Assembly (NCBI GenBank): GCA_032358255.1
Contig: JAULBX010027728.1
Location: 1 to 34,631, forward strand
Length of the DNA: 34,631 nt
DNA from: Heterotrichella gracilis
Lineage: Eukaryota > Sar > Xanthophyceae > Tribonematales > Xanthonemataceae
Direction: 5' to 3'
Shown here in pieces: positions 28,401 through 34,631 of the stretch. A program made the translations under genes and the position numbers. Every line of letters starts with the position of its first letter. Positions within the stretch are counted from its first letter, which is position 1. The notes under the pieces are model-generated. The model saw nothing but the letters and a program-made list of their open reading frames with translations, ran no database searches and was not told where the DNA came from.

Positions 28401-31400
28401 ATGGCAGCCGCGCAGCAGCAGCTACAAGACCTTGCGGGCCAGGCGGACCAGCTTCGCCAGGATGTTGCATCCAAGGAGCAGCAGCTGGAGGGCCTTGCTG
28501 AGCAGGCGGACCAGCTGCGGCAGGAGGCGGCAGCCAAGGAGTGCGAGCTCCAGGTATGCAAACGCATGCAGTATTATTGTATTGTTTGTGCTGTCATTAC
28601 GAGAGTACAATGCTTATTTCTGGCAGTCACACTAAATGAGCTAACCCGGGCTCACAAGACTGTTGAAGGGACATTCAATTTTGTATTGAACAATAAGGAG
28701 GGGGAAAATTGGGAAAATGAGAAAGGGAATTTGTAGGGTGGCAGACTTGCTCTCTGAAAAAGATCACATTGAAGGGCAGGAAAGTGCTTTCATGTAAATT
28801 TTATTCATGCATTATACACCCTTTAATTTTGCTTACTTCTTCCACCCCTTGCCGCAGGCGCTGCAGGAGCACCTGTCTGGCGTGGAGCTCGCCCTGCACG
28901 AGGCCTGCTCCGCATCCGACGGCAGCCACCAGGCAGCGGCGCTGGCGCAGCGTGAGCTTCAGGAGGCGCAGGACCAGCTACAGGCAGCGGCACAGCAGCA
29001 CGCACAGGTAGGCGCGCACAGTACTGTACTAGACAATCAATTTGGATGCAATTTGGGATGCAAGAAATATTTAAGTTATCAGGAGCCTGGCAAAGGCTAG
29101 GGAGGGTTTAGTATGTGCTTCCCCTCTGATGGCAGCCGCCAGCGGCGCAGGACCAGCTACAGGCAGCGGCCCAGCAGCACGCACTGGTGCGTTCCCCTGT
29201 GTGTACCCGCTCAAAATACTACTACCCATGGTGTGCCTACACATGGTGACAATTATTTCACGTTACGTCTTACATTTAGAGTGGCATTAGTGTGTTACTG
29301 TTACCAAGCAGTTCCATTTAAGGTCCCGTCAAGCCATCATTGAGCAATGTGATTTTCAGGAATTTAATTTGATTTCCTGGCTGTGCAGGTCCAAGCTGCC
29401 CTGGAGCAGGTCCATGCTGAGCTGGCGGCTGCCGAGGCCGGCCAGGTGGCGCTGCAGGGCACCGTGGATGAGTGGCAGGCCGCGACGCAGCAGGCACAGG
29501 TGGAGCGGGGGACCCTGGAAGCGCAGTGCGTGCAGCTGGAGGGGGAGCTGCAGGTAGGCTGTCTCAGTAATAATACCTTTGGTCAATGTGGTACATACGG
29601 ATTTATTTTGTGATCAAATGTGGAGCTGTTGTAAGGCATAGAGTTTGCAAGCAAGCGGTATGCCGCATAAGAACGCAGTGCATCACAGCTGGTGTGGATC
29701 ACTTACTGGATTACTTACCATCGGTTCACCCCAGTTTGTTTTGTTTTGCGCTTTTTGCTTGTTTTGAACAGTACTTACATGTGCCTATTTTTTACACTAA
29801 AAATATGCCTGCTATTTTGCAGGATGCGCGCGCGCAGCAGCAGGCCAGCCTGGACGAATGCAACGACCTTGACGCCAGGCTGGCAGAGGCGCAGGCGCTG
29901 GCCGCAGCGGCCGAGGAGGAGTGGGCGCAGCGGCAGCGCAAGATGCATGCGCAGCTGGAGCAGGTGGGTGGCGCAAGCGCGATGTACACGGGGTGCCAGC
30001 AGCAGGTGCAAGGCCATACCTGCACTCGCACGGGTATTAAGGGGACCACAGTCGCCGCACTTACTGTTGAGTAGGCAAAATTGTGGTAAAATAACTGCCA
30101 ATATACCCATCTGCCCGCGGCGCCACCGCGGCCCTCGCAGCGAAATAACTGCACGCATGAGGGGGTTGTAATTTTCCAGCGTGGGGTGCACACAAAACCC
30201 TGGCAAGTGGAGTAGTAAAGCAAATGTGGTTGAGCGTGTGTGCCCCCCTGCGCAGGCCGTGGACTTGCTTGAGAGGGAACGGGAGAGGTGCGGGGAGGCG
30301 GAGGCCAAACTGGAGGAGGCTGCAGCTGCCCACCAGGCGGAGCTGGCGCAAGCAAAGGTGTGCACCCTAAAACCCTATACCAGGTATATGTACCCCCGAT
30401 GTGGTATTCAGTTAAGGGTTTCAGACTGTCTGAAACGTTCAGCCTCCTTCCATGAGCGTCTGGGTGGTAGAGGGTGTATGTCCAAAGCAAACTCAAAGCA
30501 TCCATGTGTGAGCTGCAGCACCAAATGACCACCCTCAAAACCCTAATACCATACACCCTCCACCTGCAGGATGCTCTAGAGGCCTCCCAGGCGCAGGTGA
30601 ACAGTGCGCGCGCCGAGGTTGAGTCGCTAGCGCACGAGCTGAGCGCCACCCAGCAGGATGCACTTGCGCTGCAGCAGCAGCAGGACAGGGCGGCAGGCGA
30701 CATGGGGGCCATGCGCCGCAAGGTGGGGTGCAGAGAATGAAGTAGCTGGGTTTTAGGATTTAAGGTGTAGAGGGTAGCCATGGGGGCATACATGACGACG
30801 TACGGGTGTAAGGTTGAAGGCTCAGGGTCCCTACTAGGTTTGAGAGCCACCCAGCAGGATGCACTGGCGCTGCAGCAGCAGCAGGATAGGGCGGCTGGCG
30901 ACATGGGGGCCATGCGCCGCAAGGTGGGGTGCAGGGCGTAGGGTTCAGGGTGTAGAGTTTGGGCATGCTGGGGTGTAGGTTTTGACGGCCTAGACTGAGG
31001 ACCGCTCAGCAAGATGCCCTGGCGCTGTAGCAGCAGCAGTAGGATCGGGCTGTGGGGGTAATGGGGGACATGCGCCACAAGGGGGGGTGCAGGAATCAAT
31101 TTTCTTGTAGAGTGTAGCCATGGGGCATCAATGATGAAATGTGGTGTAGGGTTGAAGTTTCAGGATCAGGTATGAGTGCCACCCAGGGCGGCTGGCGACC
31201 TGGGGACATGCGACGCTAGGTGGGGTGCAGGGTTTAGACAAGAAACATATATACCTATGTACCTATTTGAGGTCATGGAGCTGAAAACCCACACTGGAGC
31301 AGTTGTCGTGAATTTTCTGACAAGGAATTTATATATTTCCCCCCTCTAGGTTGCTGACCTAGAGCAGCGGCTGGCAGACGCCACTCTGCAGCTGGACCGC

Positions 31401-33851
31401 GCCCTGGAGCGCCACACAGCAGATGCGGGCGAGCTGCGAGCCCAGCTGGACCAGGAGCGGCGGCGGTGTGCGGCTGCAAGGGGGGAGTTGGAGGTGATGA
31501 AGGCGGGGGCCGGGAGCACGCGGGATGCTGCGGTGGCTGCGCTGAAGGTAAGGGGCGGTGTGTGTGTGTTTGAAGAAGTGGGGAGTACTTGGTGCTGCGG
31601 TGGGGGGCATTGTGGATTAACCTGTGCATGGTGTGGAGCATCACCAGCTTCCAGGCGCTGTGCAACTGGTTCAACACGTCATCCCTCCACCGCAAGTTAC
31701 CATGCAGGTGGCTGTCATGAATATGAGGGTTTTGTGTGACGGGTGAGGGGTGGGGGCTGAGAAAGTACCAAGGATGCCCTCTCAACCCCCTCGCTTTCTC
31801 CCCACAGGAGGAGTATGAGGCTGCACTGGCGGATGCGCGTGCACGCACCGCCTCCGCCACCACCCAGCTCCAGGCGCTGCAGCAGGAGGCGCGCACCGCC
31901 AGCCAGCAGGCACATGAGGAGCTCAAGCAGGCAGCTGCGAGGCAGGCAGAGGAGTTGAGGCAGGCGGAGGCCAAGCAAGCGGGGTTGAAGCAACAGGCGG
32001 AGGCGGCGGCAGCTAGCTTGAAGGCGGTGCGGGAGGACAACGCGCGGTTGCAGGTGGGTGGGAGCCCTGTGTCCATGCCAGGCTTTGAAATCCTTAGTCA
32101 GACAACCGAAGAGAGTTGTGAATGATTTCAAGGAGCATTCCTAAGCAGATGGGAACCCAGCACCTTTTGTTTTCTTCTTCTTCGTTTTGCCATGATATGT
32201 CAACATTGCCATGCCTGCAGGCCGAGCTGCGGACTGCATCGGACAGGCTGGCGGCAGAGGCCAAAGAAAGGGAGTTGGCCCAGCAGGGCGCCGCCATGGC
32301 TGCCCAGCTTCAGACCACCCTTGAGAGGGAGAGGGCGGCCGCCGCCACCCAGGTGCAGCGCCTCAAGGCTGAGGTGGCGCAGGCTATGCGCACGCGCAAG
32401 GACTACACCGAGTCGGATGTGAGTGGCTGCGGTGGTGTATGGGTGGCAGGGCATAATAATTGCCCTTTACAAGAGACCATGTCATTCGTTTATCATACGT
32501 TATTATTGATTTATCATGCGTGCATTTTCTTTTATTTTGACTGGTTAAAAGCACATATAATTTAGCCATTTGCCCACCGTATCCCACCCCCCATGCAGGC
32601 GTTCAAGGTGAAGGAGCTTGCTGACCGCCAGATTGCGGCCATGAACTCGCGCATCCTGCAGCTTGAGAGCCGCCTCAACAGCCTGGCCACCGAAAAGGCG
32701 GCGCTGCAGGCGGCGCTAGACAGGGGGGTGGCGCAGGGCACGGGGGATGCGGTGAGCACCAAATATGAATGAAAAAAAGCTCAAATACATATAAAAGATA
32801 TAGGTTCACCAAAACCCGCTGAGCAGGCAATGGCCATGCGGTTGCAAGCGAAACCTGCCGTTTATCCTCAAATACTCACCCTGCACCCTACACTAAGGGT
32901 GCAGGCCCTGGCGACGCTGGTGCGGGCTTTGGAAGCAGAGATACGCAAGAACAGGAGGCGGGAAGAGAAGCTCCCTATAACCTGGCTGAAAACCTAGAGC
33001 ATAACCTGACGCCGGTAGAGGCTGCATTACCCTAATCGCTACCCTAATCCGCTGCACAGGCCCTGGCAATGCGCGTCCAGACCCTGGAGGCGGAGGTGCG
33101 CAAGGGCAAGCGGCGGGAGGAGAAGCTGCAGGCGCTGCAGTACAGGCTGCGGGAGGATGTGCGCGCGGGTGGGGGCGACCTGGCTGCGTTCGACCGCGGC
33201 AAGGACATGCGGGCGCTGGAGTATGAGATGGACTTTGCTGCCAACAGGGCGGCCAGGGACAAGCAGGTGGGTGGTGTTGAGAGGCGGGGTGGCGTGTGTA
33301 TTGATTAATGTTGCATAAAATTGTATACCGCAGTCAATTACCCTGCAAATGCTTGTACTATTGTGTGCTTAAATTCTCAGCTCAATTTAAAAATATTTTC
33401 TACTATTTATGGTGTACTTGCGTGCTCTTGCAGGTGCTGATTGCCCACAGCTTGAGAAAATGTCAAATCTTGCAGCAAAATAATTACCATTTTTTTAAGG
33501 TTTCTGTGCAGGCGCTCCGCGGGGGAGCTGACCTCCCCAACTAGACAAAATGACCTTGAAACAAGATAATTGAATCAACAGGCTTGTTTTTGTTTTTGTG
33601 CAGGCGCTGCGCAAGCGTGTGCGGGAGCTGACCGTGCACAGCTTGAAAAAACGACCTTGCAAATTTAAATGAATTAATTTTTAAAGAATGGTGTTTTCGT
33701 GCAGGCATTGCGGGAGCGCGTGCAGGAGCTGACCGCGCACAACCAGCAGCTGGCGGGGGAGGTGGCCAGCCTCAAGGTGGCGCACAGCGCAAAGCCGCCA
33801 CGCGCGCCACATGGTCTTGCACTGGCGGACAAGGAGAATGTGCGGGTGTAG
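17100..33851 (+). CDS. CENP-E-like kinesin-7, 39 exons, 2081 aa
   Basis: A plus-end-directed mitotic motor of the kinesin-7 family, whose CENP-E members link kinetochores to microtubules. The start (MENIS) is reached through a 14-nt first exon (17100-17113, donor GTGCGT) joined to VSIRFRPLN at 17197. The motor occupies about residues 1-330: P-loop GQTSSGKT (86-93), switch I NKTSSRSH (195-202), switch [10 protein letters not shown] (233-240), [20 protein letters not shown], then a neck ([14 protein letters not shown]). Residues ~370 to ~2035 are an almost uninterrupted Glu/Gln/Ala/Leu coiled coil, apart from a basic Pro-rich insert at about 440-488 ([19 protein letters not shown]). The C-terminus reads ADKENVRV, with a KEN motif and no CAAX box. 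All 39 exon phases close (6246 nt). Human CENP-E is longer (about 2700 aa). Kinetochore localisation is inferred from family only. Confidence 0.92.
19075..19157 (+). repeat. Copy of kinesin exon 5 tail (neck)
   Basis: GCCAAGCGGGTGGTCAGCTA through CTGCTGAGGAGGCAG repeats 18890-18958 of exon 5 with substitutions and small indels. It is located in the next intron and lacks the last 45 nt of the exon and its donor. Confidence 0.85.
19514..19640 (+). repeat. Copy of kinesin exon 6 tail, donor and intron head
   Basis: CAAGGAGCACGAGCGGGTT and CTGCAGCTGGTGGCGGAGAA repeat 19328-19377, ending AAGGTAAGCACC (live: AAGGTAGGCACC). The intron following is also recognisable (CACAGTCTAGGGTTT versus CACAGTCTTAGGTTT). 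Frame shifted by internal deletions. Confidence 0.85.
19963..20015 (+). repeat. Copy of kinesin exon 7 tail plus donor
   Basis: AATCCAAGGAGAGTAGCAGG followed by CTGGTGCCCCGGGAAGCAAGG repeats 19857-19905; its donor is GTGCGC where the live one is GTATGT. Confidence 0.85.
21301..21350 (+). repeat. Fragment of kinesin exon 11 in the preceding intron
   Basis: AATCAGGAGGTGCAGCAGG then CCACAAACAGCAT resembles exon 11 at 21477-21510 (GACCAGGAGATGCAGCAGG, CCACAGACAGCAT). No acceptor remains. Confidence 0.7.
22453..22472 (+). repeat. Telomere-like TTTAGGG run in kinesin intron
   Basis: Three successive TTTAGGG-type units (about 2.7 perfect) in the intron after exon 14. Plant-type telomere sequence, interstitial. 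Confidence 0.8.
24510..24606 (+). repeat. Copy of kinesin exon 19 tail plus donor
   Basis: Repeats 24305-24399. The encoded [20 protein letters not shown] becomes [20 protein letters not shown], and ADLKESR is retained. Eight of 11 changed codons are synonymous. Donor GTGGGT. Confidence 0.9.
24748..24970 (+). repeat. Two copies of kinesin exon 20 head plus acceptor
   Basis: GCGCAAGCACAAGGAGGACG at 24760 (acceptor CCGCAG; one-base deletion in GACCTGCAG) and GCGCAAGCACAAGGACGATG at 24924 (acceptor GCCGAG) precede the live exon at 25031 (acceptor GCCCAG). Only the third continues into the rest of the exon. Confidence 0.9.
25165..25277 (+). repeat. Telomere-like run followed by copy of kinesin exon 20 tail plus donor
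   Basis: GGGTTTAGGGTTTT...TAGGGTTTAGGGTTTT (25165-25201) separates live exon 20 from its tail copy at 25208-25276. The copy starts GAGTACCAGGAGCAAGG and ends GAGAAGATGAGGTGGGC. Three of five changed codons are synonymous. Confidence 0.88.
25723..25762 (+). repeat. Fragment of kinesin exon 21 downstream of it
   Basis: CAGGCAGACAGGCTGGC and AAAGGACCTGGAG resemble 25618-25650 of exon 21 (CCAGACAGACAAGCTGGCC, AAGAACCTGGAG). Confidence 0.7.
27555..27640 (+). repeat. Array of kinesin exon 26 acceptors
   Basis: The live acceptor CACTGTGCAGGTGGCCCAG (27630 region) is preceded by CACTGTGCAGGTGGTCCAA (about 27560), CACTGTGGCCCAA (about 27584) and TTTTGCAGGTGGCCCAA (about 27597), separated by CAATTTTG words. 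Confidence 0.75.
29126..29190 (+). repeat. Copy of kinesin exon 29 tail
   Basis: GATGGCAGCCGCCAGC, with GCGCAGGACCAGCTACAGG and CAGCAGCACGCAC, repeats 28918-29006 with a central deletion. Confidence 0.85.
30843..31240 (+). repeat. Three progressively decayed copies of kinesin exon 33 tail plus donor
   Basis: The live tail (30643-30735, GCCACCCAGCAGGATGCAC to CGCAAGGTGGGGTGCAG) recurs at about 30846-30937 (nearly identical), 31009-31092 (in-frame TAG, several indels) and 31178-31230 (internally deleted). Each retains a GGGGTGCAGG end. Period about 160-200 bp. Confidence 0.9.
32895..32996 (+). repeat. Copy of kinesin exon 38 head plus acceptor
   Basis: GTGCAGGCCCTGGCGACG begins 23 codons aligned without indels to exon 38 (33060 on): [20 protein letters not shown] versus [20 protein letters not shown]. 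The same frame then ends at TAG (33-codon ORF from the acceptor), which could be an alternative terminal exon or a dead copy. Confidence 0.85.
33427..33655 (+). repeat. Three decayed copies of kinesin exon 39 head plus acceptor
   Basis: Acceptor plus exon-head copies lie at about 33434 (TTGCAGGTGCTGATTGCCC), 33512 (GTGCAGGCGCTCCGCGGGGG) and 33605 (GTGCAGGCGCTGCGCAAGCG), before live exon 39 at 33705. The nearest copy is the most similar. Two copies share GCTTGAGAAAA/GCTTGAAAAAA sequence not in the live exon, so one derives from another. Confidence 0.85.
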
Positions 33852-34631
33852 GGATGGTTCCACAGCGACATCGCTGGCCCTGGCAACGCTGGAGCCATAC
33901 AGTCCACTGGATGCTGTGTACTCTCCTCCCATTTTCCCCTTGAGGATCGTCCACAGCCAGCAGCCACCAGGGGAGGTGGGCGAATATAAAGGAGAAATTA
34001 AGAAAACAGTCCATTGTTTATACCAGGACTACTGCGCAGCACTGAGGGCCAACGGGGGTGGGAGGGTTTAGGCTAGGGTTTCAGTTTGGGCTGGAACAAC
34101 GCCGTGGTCCACTGCAATGACGCTATGAATGCTCCTTGGAGCCACACGCGAGTCATTGGATGATATGTTTGCGGTTTATACTCCGCCCCCTCTCTAAGCC
34201 ACTTGAATTTTAGGCCGGCGGCTTGCGGGGTTAGTAGTGATCATTACTAGCAGGCGCATCTGCCCAAGCCCAGGGATCTGGTAGCGCTGCAGCAACCTGC
34301 AATCATTGCATTATTGCCCACCCCCTTCAATCTCAATTGATGACGTTGATTTGATGTAGTGCGTTTTCTTTTTTGCTTACTTTCAAAGGGGGTGGGGCAC
34401 TGTCCCCTGTTATTGCCTTCCTTCCAGAACCGTGCCACTAGGGGGGCCTGTGATTTACTCTGCACCTTTGGCCTGGCCAGTACGTGATTGCCCTGGCACT
34501 CTCTAGCTTTTGTCTAGGTTAAGCAGTTGTCTAGGTCCATCTCCTGAGCCGTGCAGGTGGCGCCTTTGCGTTGCTCAGAGGTGTTTTGTGGCATAACAGG
34601 CGCATTAGTCTGCGCACAAAATGCCGGGTTT
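33852..34631. other. Downstream flank of the kinesin gene
   Basis: 3' UTR and flank with no supported gene, RNA or transposon. TGGAGCCATACAGTCCACTGGATG (about 33889) and the similar TGGAGCCACACGCGAGTCATTGGATG (about 34138) are a weak ~250-bp direct repeat. No clear TGTAA poly(A) signal noticed. Confidence 0.4.

Larger units (their letters stand above)
19799..33851 (+). other. Kinesin rod and C-terminal exons (exon map 7-39)
   Basis: Exons: 19799-19904, 20245-20364, 20613-20772, 21042-21189, 21419-21544, 21799-21894, 22014-22085, 22328-22411, 22676-22807, 23015-23164, 23396-23564, 23818-24032, 24187-24395, 25031-25147, 25510-25674, 25896-26017, 26172-26311, 26575-26769, 27020-27187, 27639-27744, 28046-28232, 28394-28553, 28858-29007, 29389-29553, 29823-29963, 30256-30357, 30570-30722, 31350-31547, 31808-32053, 32221-32418, 32599-32751, 33060-33266, 33705-33851. 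Every junction is GT-AG. Most rod exons are phase 0-0. Exon 28 has an internal repeat (QADQLRQ twice). Confidence 0.85.

Noticed and set aside
29792..31099. 435-codon minus-strand ORF opposite the kinesin rod
   Set aside because: It is antisense to four phase-matched exons and to the exon 33 repeats; its own repeats ([14 protein letters not shown]) are mirror images of the CAGCAG coding repeats, with no domain.
31273..32076. 267-codon minus-strand ORF
   Set aside because: Shadow of kinesin exons 34-35; Ser/Ala/Cys-rich as expected from antisense of Gln/Ala/Glu codons.

Overview
The window looks like nuclear DNA of an intron-rich green alga (Chlorophyta). The evidence is plant/algal-type protein families, short GT-AG introns every 100-250 coding bases, GC-rich exons in more AT-rich introns, and scattered TTTAGGG/CCCTAAA (plant-type telomere) motifs. 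I cannot name the genus. Nothing prokaryotic, viral or organellar is apparent.

Layout. (1) 1-2351, +: 3' part of an unrecognised Pro/Ser/Thr-rich protein with a 27-bp tandem repeat and a three-exon C-terminus. (2) 3958-4320, +: small ORF, helical with a C-terminal membrane segment, faintly like DUF1640/MCUR1 proteins. (3) 4770-5570: broken direct duplicate of the last exons of gene 1. (4) 7086-12277, +: inositol-3-phosphate synthase, 8 exons, 507 aa, all phases closing. (5) 14971-16390, -: FHIT-type HIT hydrolase, 5 exons, 176 aa. (6) 13754-14968, -: single-exon METTL2/6/8-type tRNA m3C methyltransferase whose ATG lies 2 nt after the FHIT stop, a candidate bicistronic pair. (7) 17100-33851, +: giant CENP-E-like kinesin-7, 39 exons, 2081 aa, an N-terminal motor followed by a long coiled coil. 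FHIT and the kinesin diverge from a shared ~0.7-kb promoter with an E2F-type site.

The most striking signal is one no single gene explains. Introns throughout the window contain diverged copies of the neighbouring exon edge together with its splice site: 3' exon tails plus donor lie downstream of the live exon, and 5' exon heads plus acceptor lie upstream of it. I count about 30 such copies in four intron-containing genes. In several arrays the copies decay with distance from the live exon, and the nearest copies differ from the live exon mainly at third codon positions. This looks like a recurrent junction-duplication process that lengthens introns without altering the protein. The alternatives are recombination between diverged alleles, retained alternative exons, or haplotype-merging errors in the assembly.

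The genes are not an evident functional pathway. All gene models were built by hand from frame, splice-site and family-motif agreement, without database searches.
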